From: Paludibacteraceae bacterium
Lineage (GTDB): Bacteria > Bacteroidota > Bacteroidia > Bacteroidales > Paludibacteraceae
Assembly (NCBI GenBank): GCA_024405815.1
Contig: JAKSNX010000007.1
Coordinates: 1-47,905, forward strand
Reading direction: 5' to 3'
Length of the DNA: 47,905 nt
The notes under the pieces are model-generated. The model ran no database searches. It saw only the letters and a list, made by a program, of their open reading frames with translations, and had not been told where the DNA came from. The position numbers were made by a program, and so were the translations under genes. Shown here piece by piece: positions 15,973 through 25,019 of the stretch; the stretch's first letter is position 1, and each line of letters starts with the position of its first letter.

Positions 15973-17364
15973 ATGAAAAAGTTATTTACTCTGCTCACAG
16001 CGTCTCTACTGGCTCTTTCTGCATTTGCGGCAACAGATGTTGCTGTTAATGAGGCTGCTGATGCTGAAGGCAAGCAGTTGCATCCCTTTAAGGATTACTC
16101 TCATTGGTCATTGGCTGTAAATGGCGGTCTTTCTCAGTTTGATGGTGATGCTAAACAAAGGTATAATCAGTTGCTTTCAAGTTCACACATCATGTGGACA
16201 GTAGGTATAGAGGCTGAATACTCTTTTAACCCGGCTTGGGGTCTTATTTTAGGGTTCCAATATATGCCATATCAGGGTTACACCAGTACCACAGATTATG
16301 GTAAAAACTATTTCCGTGGTAACATGTACACCATTCAGCTGATGGGTTCTATAAATGTGTTAAACCTTTTTGGACAGTATAGAAAATCTTGGCGTTGGGG
16401 ATGGTACATTAACGGAGGTCTTGGTTTTACATTCTATGACAGCAAGACACAACGTGATGGTGACGACACACAGGTTACACAGTATCAGCCTCAGGATGTT
16501 AAATCAGGACGTGCTATGTCTTTCCCATTGGGTACACAGATTGAGTACAACATTACAAAATGCTTTGCACTTGGTATCAATGCTTATTATAGATTCAGTA
16601 ATAAGGATAACTACGAAGGAGAGCATTACACAAAGGGAACAATGAATGACGGTGAGTTCTATGCCACCATAAGTGCCCGTGTAAAATTCTTGGAGAAGAG
16701 CAGAGAAGGCGGTCACATGCGTAATATAACTATGTATGAGTTTAACAATATGCAAAGTGGCAAGTCTAAAGATTATCAAGACCAGATTGATTCTCTTAAA
16801 CGTAGAGTTAAGCTTATAGAGGATACTCTTGAACATAATGTTTTTGTACGTCTTGACACACTTGAGCATTATCATGCCACTACTCCTGATGATGACGAGG
16901 ATAGTGTTCCAAACTTCCGTGACCGTGAGCCTAACACACCTAAGGGTTCTTTTGTAAACTATTGGGGTGAGAGCATAAAATTACCAGAGAACAATTGTAT
17001 GGATGAGATCAATAAGCTTAAGAGCGAGCTTGGCTTAGGTGCTGATTACGATTTGTCGGTTTACTTTGACTTTGACAAGTATTACCTGACATCTAAGGCT
17101 AAGAAGAATGTTGAGCTTGCCGCTAAGAAACTTCAGGAGAATCCAAACTACAAGGTTGAACTTCGCGGTTATTGCGATTTCCCTGGTAAGGCTGATTACA
17201 ACCTTAAGTTAAGTAATAAACGTGTAGAGACAGTTAAGAACGAACTTGTAGAAAAGTATGGCATTGACCCAGCTAGAATATCAATGACTGGTAAAGGTAA
17301 GATGGATAATCCACCTAAGAAGGAGGATAAGAATCGTCGTTGTGACTTCTTCTTCTATGAGTAA
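15973..17364 (+). CDS. OmpA-family outer-membrane porin (OprF-like)
   Basis: An outer-membrane protein that links the membrane to peptidoglycan. Residues 1-20 are a signal peptide ending in AFAA. Residues about 40-245 form an eight-stranded beta-barrel with alternating aromatic strands and barrel features such as WSLAVNGGLSQFDGD and AEYSFNPAWGLILGFQY. A coiled or linker region with an acidic, calcium-binding-like stretch (DDDEDSVPNFRDREPNTPKG) follows at about 300-325. The OmpA C-terminal domain at about 355-463 has VYFDFDKYYL, a RGYCDFPG loop and NRRCDFFFYE. It has its own promoter and a strong terminator, so it is a single-gene unit and probably abundant. The loop cysteines are unusual for OmpA domains and might form a disulfide. 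Confidence 0.92.
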   Translation: MKKLFTLLTASLLALSAFAATDVAVNEAADAEGKQLHPFKDYSHWSLAVNGGLSQFDGDAKQRYNQLLSSSHIMWTVGIEAEYSFNPAWGLILGFQYMPYQGYTSTTDYGKNYFRGNMYTIQLMGSINVLNLFGQYRKSWRWGWYINGGLGFTFYDSKTQRDGDDTQVTQYQPQDVKSGRAMSFPLGTQIEYNITKCFALGINAYYRFSNKDNYEGEHYTKGTMNDGEFYATISARVKFLEKSREGGHMRNITMYEFNNMQSGKSKDYQDQIDSLKRRVKLIEDTLEHNVFVRLDTLEHYHATTPDDDEDSVPNFRDREPNTPKGSFVNYWGESIKLPENNCMDEINKLKSELGLGADYDLSVYFDFDKYYLTSKAKKNVELAAKKLQENPNYKVELRGYCDFPGKADYNLKLSNKRVETVKNELVEKYGIDPARISMTGKGKMDNPPKKEDKNRRCDFFFYE

Positions 17365-17387
17365 TTGTAATGTTTATAACATTTTAA

Positions 17388-17420
17388 CGCCTCTGTCTTA
17401 AAAGCAGGGGCGTTTTTTTG
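17388..17420 (+). terminator. Intrinsic terminator of the OmpA porin gene
   Basis: CGCCTCTG (17388-17395) pairs with CAGGGGCG (17405-17412), eight pairs including one G-T, around a nine-base loop, followed by seven Ts (17413-17419). It lies 23 bases after the stop. The T run plus the next G also forms the -33 box of the following promoter. Confidence 0.9.
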
Positions 17421-17448
17421 TAAATAATGGCATATTTGTTTATATTTG
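17417..17448 (+). promoter_or_regulatory. Promoter of the receiver/PEP-synthase-like gene
   Basis: TTTG at 17417-17420 and TATATTTG at 17441-17448 are 20 bases apart, a full consensus. The ATG at 17453 is only four bases beyond the -7 element, so the message would be leaderless or nearly so. Confidence 0.65.
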
Positions 17449-17452
17449 CATT

Positions 17453-20416
17453 ATGAATGAGCATAAAAGCATAAAAACACTTTATTTTAAAGATACCTCT
17501 TTTGCGTCCCTAATGAAGAGTCGCGTATATAATGTGCTTTTGGTTGCAAGTAAATACGATGCTTTTATGCTTGAAGAAGACGGACGTATTGATGAGCAGC
17601 TTTTTAATGAATATACCGCCCTTAATCTAAGATATCCACCGCGTTTTACACTTGCTTCTACAATAGATGAGGCAAGAGAGTTTTTTGAAACCCGCATATT
17701 TGAAATGATAATTGTTATGCCTACAGGTGACAGCAGTGAGGTTTTTGAGTGGGCAAAAGAGTGCAAGGTTCAGAATAGTCATGTACCAATAATACTTTTG
17801 ACACCTTTTCAGAAAGAGGTGTTCAGAAAAGTGTTTAATGGTAAGGATTTTTCAGGAATAGATTATGTGTTTTATTGGTTTGGAGAGACAGACTTGCTTT
17901 TGGCGATTGTAAAGTTGGTGGAGGATAAGATGAATGTTGATGAGGATATAGCGTCTGTAGGGGTCCAAGCCATACTTTTTGTGGAGGATTCGCCGCAGTT
18001 CTACTCTGTTATTCTTCCATATCTGTATAAGTATGTGTTTATACAGTCCCGTTCATTTATGACAGAAGCTCTTAATGACCATGAGCAGATGTTACGTATG
18101 CGTGGCAGACCTAAGATACTGCTTGCCAGAAATTACGAGGAGGCATTAGAAACATACAACATGTACTCAAAGAATCTTTTAGGAATAGTGACCGATGTAA
18201 GATTTCCTAAAGATGGTGAGATAAATGAAAATGCTGGGATAGAATTGTGTAGATATGTAAGGTCAAAGGATGTATTTTTGCCAATAATAGTAGAATCCAC
18301 AGAATTGAATAATAAGGTAAAGGCAGATTCTCTTCGTGCCCGATTCTTGGATAAAGGGTCTGAAACCCTTCATTTGCAGTTAAAAGAGGCTGTAACTGAT
18401 AATTTTGGTTTTGGAGACTTTAAATTTTTAGAGCCTAATACCAAACAGTTGGTTGCTGTTGCCAGAAATTTAAAGGAGTTGCAGGACCAGATTTTCACTA
18501 TCCCTGCAGATTCTCTTTACTATCACTTGTCTCACAATCACATGTCAAGATGGCTCTATTCCAGAGCGATGTTTCCATTGGCAGAGTTTATACGTGATTT
18601 ACGCATAGCGTCTATAAAAGAGGTAGATGATATGCGTCAGATAATATTTGATGCCATAATCCAATATCGTAAAATCAAGAATAAGGGTGTTGTGGCTGTG
18701 TTTATGAGCGATAGATATGATACATACTCCAATTTTGCACGTATAGGAGATGGCTCGTTGGGAGGTAAAGGACGTGGATTGGCTTTCCTTGATGTGGTGT
18801 CTAAGCGTAATCCTGAATTTTTTGATTTTGAAACCACGCAAATAATCGTCCCTAAAACAGTGGTGATTTGTACAGATAAGTTTGATGAGTTTATGGAGAT
18901 GAATAAGCTCTATGATGTGGCGTTGGATGAGTATCTTTCAGATGAAGAGATACTAAATCATTTCCTTGCCGCTAAGTTGCCAAAATCACTAATAGGCGAT
19001 ATAGATGCGTATTTGGGTGCTGTAGAGGAGGGGAATCCTATTGCGGTACGTTCTTCAAGTCTATTAGAAGATGCTCATTATCAGCCGTTTGCAGGAGTAT
19101 ATACTACGTATATGGTGCCTAATCCCAAGGGTAGTAGAAAATCAACACTTATAATGATAGGAGAGGCTATTAAAGCGGTATATGCTTCAGTATATTATCA
19201 GGCAAGTAAATCTTACATGACTGCCACTAAGAATGTTATAAGCAGAGAAAAGATGGCAGTGGTGCTTCAAGAGGTATGCGGAACAGAACATAATGGCAGA
19301 TATTATCCGTCGTTCTCAGGTGTGGCACGTTCTCTTAATTATTACCCGATAGGCGATGAGAAGAGCGAAGAAGGTGTTGTAAATGTAGCATTGGGTCTTG
19401 GAAAATATATAGTTGATGGCGGGCAAACCCTTAGATTCTCTCCAAAACATAGCAAGAATATATTGCAAACCAGTACATTAGAGTATGCACTTTCAGAAAC
19501 GCAAACATATTTTAACGCACTTGACACTTCAAAAACGCAATTTACACCCAAAGTGGACGATGGGTCTAATCTGCTTAAACTTAAGGTTAATGAGGCGGAG
19601 GCAGATGGAACATTAAAGTATATAGCATCCACGTTTGACCCATACGACCAAATTATCAGAGACGGAATTTATGAAGGGGGCAGAAAAGTTATAACATTTG
19701 CCAATATACTTGAGCATGAGGTATTTCCACTTGCAGAGATAATGGAGAAAGTGCTTAAAGTGGGAGAGAGAGAAATGGGCAGACCTGTGGAGATAGAGTT
19801 TGCCGTAAATCTTGATTATGAGCATAATATTGATAATAAATTTTATCTGCTACAGATAAGGCCTATAGTTGATGCTAATAAATCAATAGATGAGGATTTA
19901 TCACAAATCCCTGATAAAGATGTATTTTTACGTAGTGACAGCGTGCTTGGGAACGGAATAATGAACGATATATGTGATGTTGTTTATGTAAAAAAGGATA
20001 TGTTTGGTCCATCAAATAATCAGTTAATAGCATACGATATAGATGCGTTTAACAGGTCTATTGCATCAGAAGGTCGTCAGTATATATTATTGGGACCAGG
20101 ACGTTGGGGTAGCAGTGACACTTGGCTGGGAATCCCTGTAAAGTGGCCTAATATAGCGGCCGCAAGTGCCATAATTGAAGCTGGAGGGGCATCGTATCAT
20201 ATAGACCCAAGTCAGGGAACACACTTTTTCCAGAATCTTACATCGTGTGGCAGTACATATTTTACAATAGACGGAGAATCGGGTTATTGTGATTATGATT
20301 TTCTTACAAAAGGAACTGTAATTAAAGAGACAAAATACATTTGCCATGTCCGTTTTGACCATCCGCTTGTTATAAAAGTAGATGGTAAAAAAGGGATAGG
20401 CGTAATTATGAAATAA
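17453..20416 (+). CDS. PEP-synthase-like protein with two N-terminal receiver-like domains
   Basis: A 987-residue cytoplasmic protein. Residues about 23-165 and 170-315 resemble CheY-like receiver domains: the first has YNVLLVASKYDAF, the second ILFVEDSPQ and then LGIVTDVRFP, where an Asp sits at the usual phosphorylation strand. Residues about 425-850 match the ATP-binding (PPDK N-terminal) domain of phosphoenolpyruvate synthase, with GDGSLGGKGRGLAF near 433 and the arginine motif AVRSSSLLEDAHYQPFAG near 530. A conserved tail follows with GPGRWGSSDTWLGIPV near 881. I see neither the phosphohistidine domain nor the PEP/pyruvate barrel, so it cannot run the full PEP synthase reaction alone. 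It precedes the ABC exporter by four bases and probably heads that operon. Function unknown; it may be a phosphotransfer or sensory enzyme. Confidence 0.75.
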   Translation: MNEHKSIKTLYFKDTSFASLMKSRVYNVLLVASKYDAFMLEEDGRIDEQLFNEYTALNLRYPPRFTLASTIDEAREFFETRIFEMIIVMPTGDSSEVFEWAKECKVQNSHVPIILLTPFQKEVFRKVFNGKDFSGIDYVFYWFGETDLLLAIVKLVEDKMNVDEDIASVGVQAILFVEDSPQFYSVILPYLYKYVFIQSRSFMTEALNDHEQMLRMRGRPKILLARNYEEALETYNMYSKNLLGIVTDVRFPKDGEINENAGIELCRYVRSKDVFLPIIVESTELNNKVKADSLRARFLDKGSETLHLQLKEAVTDNFGFGDFKFLEPNTKQLVAVARNLKELQDQIFTIPADSLYYHLSHNHMSRWLYSRAMFPLAEFIRDLRIASIKEVDDMRQIIFDAIIQYRKIKNKGVVAVFMSDRYDTYSNFARIGDGSLGGKGRGLAFLDVVSKRNPEFFDFETTQIIVPKTVVICTDKFDEFMEMNKLYDVALDEYLSDEEILNHFLAAKLPKSLIGDIDAYLGAVEEGNPIAVRSSSLLEDAHYQPFAGVYTTYMVPNPKGSRKSTLIMIGEAIKAVYASVYYQASKSYMTATKNVISREKMAVVLQEVCGTEHNGRYYPSFSGVARSLNYYPIGDEKSEEGVVNVALGLGKYIVDGGQTLRFSPKHSKNILQTSTLEYALSETQTYFNALDTSKTQFTPKVDDGSNLLKLKVNEAEADGTLKYIASTFDPYDQIIRDGIYEGGRKVITFANILEHEVFPLAEIMEKVLKVGEREMGRPVEIEFAVNLDYEHNIDNKFYLLQIRPIVDANKSIDEDLSQIPDKDVFLRSDSVLGNGIMNDICDVVYVKKDMFGPSNNQLIAYDIDAFNRSIASEGRQYILLGPGRWGSSDTWLGIPVKWPNIAAASAIIEAGGASYHIDPSQGTHFFQNLTSCGSTYFTIDGESGYCDYDFLTKGTVIKETKYICHVRFDHPLVIKVDGKKGIGVIMK

Positions 20417-20420
20417 AACT

Positions 20421-22247
20421 ATGGGAAAATTAGGCGATTTTTTTAAGAGATTTATACCTAAGTACAAGAAATCTGTAGTTGGGGTTTTTGTTTTTAATCT
20501 GTTATCTACAGTACTCAGTCTCTTCTCTTTTGCTATGATTGTGCCCATACTTGAGATTTTATTTGGTATTGCACAGCCTGTTACAGAGCCGCCTGTTATG
20601 GGGCAGGATTTGTTTGTGTATGGAAAAAACTATCTATACTATTATGTGACAGGATTTATGGTTGAATATGGGCAAGTATCTACATTGGTTATTCTTTCAT
20701 TTGTGTTTTTGTGTATGACATTCCTTAAAGTAATAACATACTATATAAGCACAATGTTTCTTGCTTATATGCACACAGGTGTTACAAGAGACCTTAGAAA
20801 CTGTATATTGGATAAGGTACTGACACTTCCTATTGGTTTTTTCTCAGAAGAGCGTAAGGGAGACATTATGTCAAGAATGAGTGTTGATGTAGCGGATATT
20901 GAGGCATCTATTATGATGTCGCTTGAACTTTTAACTAAAAACCCGATAGCTATAGTAATATACCTTACTGTACTTATAGCAGTAAGTTGGCAGATGAGTT
21001 TATTTGTGCTTGTAATGCTGCCTTTGGCAGGTTTGTTATTGGGTGTTGTAGGTAAAAATCTAAAAAAAGACTCTGTAGAAGCGGGGGCTCAACAAGGTGT
21101 TTTAACCTCTCAAATAGAAGAGATGCTTGGCGGTATGCGTATTATCAAGGCATTCAACGCTGAAAACAAGATACAAGCACGTTTCCATCGTCAAACGGAG
21201 GCCATAAGAGATGCTTTGCTTAAAGTTATTCGCCGTCAATATCTTGCTCATCCTATGAGTGAGTTTCTTGGCACATTTATTATTTCAATTGTAGTATGTT
21301 TTGGAGGGTGGCTTATTATAGGGGCTAAGACAGGTTTGGAGGCATCTGTGTTTATCTATTACCTGCTCATATTCTATTCTCTTATAAACCCGATAAAGGA
21401 ACTTTCAAGATGTATTTACGGTGTACGTAAGGGTATGGGTTCTCTTGAACGTATAGATAAAATTATGTCGGCTGAAAACCCGATTACATGTCCTGAAATA
21501 CCAGAGCATATTCCAGAATTTAACGATAAGATTGAGTATAAGAATGTAAGTTTCAGGTATCAGACAGATTGGGTGTTGCGTAACATTAACCTTACTATTA
21601 AAAAGGGAAAGACAGTAGCGTTAGTTGGGGCGTCTGGTAGCGGCAAATCAACAATTGTGGATTTATTGCCACGTTTTTGGGATGTAAATGAAGGTGAGAT
21701 ACTTATAGATGGTATAAATATTAAAAATGTGCCGCGTGAAGAGATAAGGGAGTTAATGGGAAATGTTAACCAAGAGGCTATTTTGTTTAATGACACATTT
21801 TTTAACAATATAGCCTTTGGTGTTGAGAATGCCACAATGGAAGAGGTTGTTGCAGCCGCTAAAATAGCAAATGCCCATGACTTTATTTCCGCTACAGAAG
21901 ATGGCTATCAAAGTAATATAGGAGACCGTGGTTGCAAACTTTCAGGAGGTCAGCGTCAGCGTGTCAGCATTGCTCGTGCAATACTTAAAAATCCGCCTAT
22001 CTTAATTCTTGATGAGGCCACATCAGCACTTGACACAGAGTCCGAAAAATTAGTGCAGGAGGCTCTTGAGAATCTTATGAAAAATCGTACTACAATAGTT
22101 ATAGCACACCGTTTATCAACTATACAGAATGCAGATGAGATTTGCGTTCTTGATGGCGGAAAGATTGTAGAGCGAGGCACGCATAAAGAACTGATTGCCT
22201 TAAATGGTGTATATAAGAAATTACAAGATGTTCAAAAATTAAAATGA
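20421..22247 (+). CDS. ABC exporter, MsbA-type (fused permease and ATPase)
   Basis: A half-transporter of 608 residues that should act as a homodimer in the cytoplasmic membrane. Residues about 1-340 form the six-helix permease domain. Residues about 355-608 form the ATPase with Walker A GASGSGKST near 403, the Q-loop in MGNVNQEAILF, the signature LSGGQRQR near 506, Walker B ILILDEATSALD near 527 and the switch histidine in IVIAHRLSTI. Length and order match MsbA, the lipid A-core flippase, but lipid-linked glycan or multidrug exporters look the same. The following three genes are glycosyltransferases, joined by overlaps or tiny gaps, which favours a lipid A-core or lipid-linked glycan cargo. 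It follows the receiver/PEP-synthase-like gene by four bases. Confidence 0.88.
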   Translation: MGKLGDFFKRFIPKYKKSVVGVFVFNLLSTVLSLFSFAMIVPILEILFGIAQPVTEPPVMGQDLFVYGKNYLYYYVTGFMVEYGQVSTLVILSFVFLCMTFLKVITYYISTMFLAYMHTGVTRDLRNCILDKVLTLPIGFFSEERKGDIMSRMSVDVADIEASIMMSLELLTKNPIAIVIYLTVLIAVSWQMSLFVLVMLPLAGLLLGVVGKNLKKDSVEAGAQQGVLTSQIEEMLGGMRIIKAFNAENKIQARFHRQTEAIRDALLKVIRRQYLAHPMSEFLGTFIISIVVCFGGWLIIGAKTGLEASVFIYYLLIFYSLINPIKELSRCIYGVRKGMGSLERIDKIMSAENPITCPEIPEHIPEFNDKIEYKNVSFRYQTDWVLRNINLTIKKGKTVALVGASGSGKSTIVDLLPRFWDVNEGEILIDGINIKNVPREEIRELMGNVNQEAILFNDTFFNNIAFGVENATMEEVVAAAKIANAHDFISATEDGYQSNIGDRGCKLSGGQRQRVSIARAILKNPPILILDEATSALDTESEKLVQEALENLMKNRTTIVIAHRLSTIQNADEICVLDGGKIVERGTHKELIALNGVYKKLQDVQKLK

Positions 22248-23083
22248 AAAAAATTGCGGTAATTACAATGGCTCGCAATGACAATTTCTTTCTTGAGAAA
22301 TGGATTGCGTATTATGGAGTACAGGTGGGTTATGAGCATCTGTATATATATTTAGATGGAAAAGACCAGGATCCGCCAAAGGACCCTACGGGCAAAGTCA
22401 ATATAATATTTTGTGATAAGTTGCCTGGTCTGGTGGCAGAAATGGAGCGTGCACGCCTATCATTGCTTTCTGACAAGGCCGCTGAACACCTTAAGACTTA
22501 CGATATAGTTATAGGCTGCGATGCAGATGAATTTTTGGTGGTGGACCCTACACTAAATAAGACATTACTACAATATTTGTCTGAAATAAAAATAAACACT
22601 ACTGTCTCTGGTCTTGGTTTTGATATGGGACAGAGACTGGGGGAAGAGAAGGAGTATGACCCGTCAAAAGGTTTTCTGGAGCAGAGGCATTATGGCATTA
22701 TGGAGCCAGATTACTCAAAGCCATTGGTTATTAACAAACCAGTACGATGGGGTGTGGGATTCCATAGAATAAGAGGTCATAACTACCATATAGACAATAA
22801 TTTATATCTATTCCATTTTGGTTGCTTTGATTTGCGTATGCTTGAGGATAAATTTAAGTCTAAAGATACAGATGCTCTTAAACTTGAAAAACATCTTAAG
22901 TTTAGAAGAAAGACAATAGATATAGTTTCTAATGCTAAAAAACCAAAAGACGGTGATAAATTCATACCACTGGCACGTTTTATACAACGTATATTCCGTG
23001 CCCCTTATCATTGGAACCGTCCGTCAATGTTTGGGCAACAAGTTGTTGTCCGTATTCCTAACAAATTTAATAAATGCGTATGA
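22244..23083 (+). CDS. Glycosyltransferase family 2-like protein (first of a tandem pair)
   Basis: A cytoplasmic GT-A fold glycosyltransferase of 279 residues, of the Glyco_tranf_2_4 kind. The start KKIAVITMARNDNFFLEKW and the segment HLYIYLDGKDQ match the 'enter the house and look at the neighbour' pattern of that family. The metal-binding DxD is in IGCDADEF (about residues 90-97). The C-terminal half has conserved WGVGFHRIRGHNYHI. The next gene is a close paralogue along its whole length, so a duplication occurred here. The ATG overlaps the exporter stop by four bases (ATGA), so translation is coupled. It probably adds a sugar to an LPS core or surface glycan; donor and acceptor cannot be read from sequence. 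Confidence 0.82.
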   Translation: MKKIAVITMARNDNFFLEKWIAYYGVQVGYEHLYIYLDGKDQDPPKDPTGKVNIIFCDKLPGLVAEMERARLSLLSDKAAEHLKTYDIVIGCDADEFLVVDPTLNKTLLQYLSEIKINTTVSGLGFDMGQRLGEEKEYDPSKGFLEQRHYGIMEPDYSKPLVINKPVRWGVGFHRIRGHNYHIDNNLYLFHFGCFDLRMLEDKFKSKDTDALKLEKHLKFRRKTIDIVSNAKKPKDGDKFIPLARFIQRIFRAPYHWNRPSMFGQQVVVRIPNKFNKCV

Positions 23084-23916
23084 AAAGAGTTGCAGTAATT
23101 ACAATGGCACGTAATGATGAGAACTTCTTAAACAAGTGGGTCTCATATTATGGCAGAGAGTTTGGAGAGGATAATTTATATATATACCTCGATGGAGAAG
23201 ACCAGAATGTACCTGCTAAGGCGGGAGACTCACATGTGACCAAGGTTCCAAAAATAGGAGGCAAGGTTGTTAAGGCAGAAAAGGCAAGGCTGCTATATTT
23301 GTCACAGCGAGCCGCAGAGTTGCTTACAAACGGATATGATGTTGTTATAGGCTGTGATGCAGATGAGTTCCTAATTATTGACCCCAAAGCAGGGGTAAGT
23401 CTTAAAGAGTATCTCAGTAATGTGGAGTTTGATACTTGCTTGAGTGCCTTAGGCATTGATATGGGGCAACATTTGCAAGAGGAGACTGTAATAGATTGGG
23501 ATAAGCCATTCCTACAGCAACGCAGTTATGCTCTTGTATGCTCACGCTACACTAAGCCTGTAATAGTAAACAAACCTTGTCAGTGGGGTGCAGGATTCCA
23601 TAGGGTTAAGGGTCATAATTTCCATATTGACAAGAACTTGTACCTGCTTCATTTTGGCAGTTTTGATATGAAGATGATAGAAGACAGGTTTAAGGATGCC
23701 GACCGTATGAGTGCGGGGTGGGGTAAGCACATTGCACGCCGTGCAAAAACCATATATATGGTATCGGAGAAAAAGGCTAAAACAGGAGATTTTTATTTGA
23801 AGATGGCTCGTTGGCATCAGTCCCATATACGCCACATATACTCTTGGAACAAGCCTTCAATGGGATTGTGGAAACTTATAATTAAAATACCCGATAGATT
23901 CAAAACCATACTTTAA
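23080..23916 (+). CDS. Glycosyltransferase family 2-like protein (second of a tandem pair)
   Basis: A paralogue of the preceding gene, sharing the opening KRVAVITMARNDENF, the LYIYLDGEDQ segment, the DxD in IGCDADEF and the WGAGFHRVKGHNFHI region. An ATG at 23074 is also in frame, but the ATG at 23080 overlaps the upstream stop as ATGA and aligns with the paralogue's first residue, so I chose it. The protein is 278 residues from that start. Divergence between the two copies is spread evenly, so both look functional and may add successive residues with different specificity. It ends two bases before the GT4 gene. Likely role: LPS core or surface-glycan synthesis, inferred from family and neighbours. 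Confidence 0.82.
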   Translation: MKRVAVITMARNDENFLNKWVSYYGREFGEDNLYIYLDGEDQNVPAKAGDSHVTKVPKIGGKVVKAEKARLLYLSQRAAELLTNGYDVVIGCDADEFLIIDPKAGVSLKEYLSNVEFDTCLSALGIDMGQHLQEETVIDWDKPFLQQRSYALVCSRYTKPVIVNKPCQWGAGFHRVKGHNFHIDKNLYLLHFGSFDMKMIEDRFKDADRMSAGWGKHIARRAKTIYMVSEKKAKTGDFYLKMARWHQSHIRHIYSWNKPSMGLWKLIIKIPDRFKTIL

Positions 23917-23918
23917 TT

Positions 23919-25019
23919 ATGAAAGTATTTTTTACCATAAAAAATATAAATTTTTTTGCAGGTACTGAAAGAGTGACGGCACTGTTGGCAAATGAACTTG
24001 TTGATAGAGGATATGAGGTGGGCATTATAAGTTTGGTTGGAGAGGGTCAGAAGCCGTTTTTTGCATTTGATAATCGGGTAAGATTGTTTTATTTGTCTGC
24101 TCCAAAGGACCATCATATATTCCCTTTCAGAGATTTGCGCAGAATCAGAAAAATGAAGGCGGTTTTAACAAAGGAGAGACCCGATTGCGTTATTTTTGTG
24201 GATTCAGGTCGTTCTTTTGTCAATATACCTGCTTCAAAAGGGATACCGTCAATAACATGGGAACATCTTAACATAAGGGCTTGTAATGGGCCTAAACGCC
24301 GATTATCAAGGATTTTGGCAGTAAAATACACGGATTGTATAGTCAGCCTTACAAACGGTGATGCAGATGATTATGTATCTATGTTCGGGGCGGAAAGGTC
24401 AAAATCACTATGTATGCCAAATCCTATAACTATTGACAATAGTGTCAAGTGTGCTTTAACAGAGAAGCGGGTTCTGGCAGTTGGCAGATTGGATAACAAG
24501 CAGAAAGGTTTTGATTTGCTTATTGAAGCGTGGTCTAAAGTAAAAAACAAAGACGGATGGAACTTAAGGATTATAGGAGCCGGAAAGCATGAGAGAATCA
24601 TTAAGAATCAAATAGAGGAATTGGGGCTAAAAGATTCTATAGAGGTTATTCCGCCTACAAAAGATATGATTTCAGAATATCTAAATTCTTCTATCTATGC
24701 TATGAGTTCCCGATACGAGGGGTTGCCGTTAGTGCTGATAGAGGCTATGTCTTTAGGACTTCCAATAGTAAGTTTTAATTGTGAAAGAGGTCCAAGTGAT
24801 ATTGTGGAGGATGGTATTACCGGCTATCTGGTAGAACCTTTTGACACAGACAGATTTGCAGAGTGTTTGCAAACTTTGATAGAAAACAAGAATTTAAGAG
24901 AACAATTCTCTAAAACCGCCATAGAACACTCTTCAAAATTTGCAATAGACGGAATAATCTCCCGTTGGGAGAAAATTATTGCTGGGGTTGTCTCTTCTTA
25001 TCGGGACAATATGCAGTAA
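23919..25019 (+). CDS. Glycosyltransferase family 4 protein
   Basis: A GT-B fold retaining glycosyltransferase of 366 residues. The N-terminal acceptor domain has the glycine-rich FFAGTERVTALLANELVDRGYEV. The C-terminal donor domain has AVGRLDNKQKGFDLLIEAW and the EX7E motif in YEGLPLVLIEAMSLGLP (Glu267 and Glu275), which binds the sugar-nucleotide. Such enzymes transfer hexoses in LPS core, O-antigen or capsule synthesis. It ends the putative exporter-glycosyltransferase operon. Its last 44 bases overlap the 3' end of the convergent O-antigen ligase-like gene, so the two messages are complementary at their ends. Substrates cannot be told from sequence. Confidence 0.9.
   Translation: MKVFFTIKNINFFAGTERVTALLANELVDRGYEVGIISLVGEGQKPFFAFDNRVRLFYLSAPKDHHIFPFRDLRRIRKMKAVLTKERPDCVIFVDSGRSFVNIPASKGIPSITWEHLNIRACNGPKRRLSRILAVKYTDCIVSLTNGDADDYVSMFGAERSKSLCMPNPITIDNSVKCALTEKRVLAVGRLDNKQKGFDLLIEAWSKVKNKDGWNLRIIGAGKHERIIKNQIEELGLKDSIEVIPPTKDMISEYLNSSIYAMSSRYEGLPLVLIEAMSLGLPIVSFNCERGPSDIVEDGITGYLVEPFDTDRFAECLQTLIENKNLREQFSKTAIEHSSKFAIDGIISRWEKIIAGVVSSYRDNMQ

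Noticed and set aside
22244..25019. A horizontally acquired glycan island
   Set aside because: Base composition and codon style look like the neighbours, and no mobile-element genes or flanking repeats are seen.
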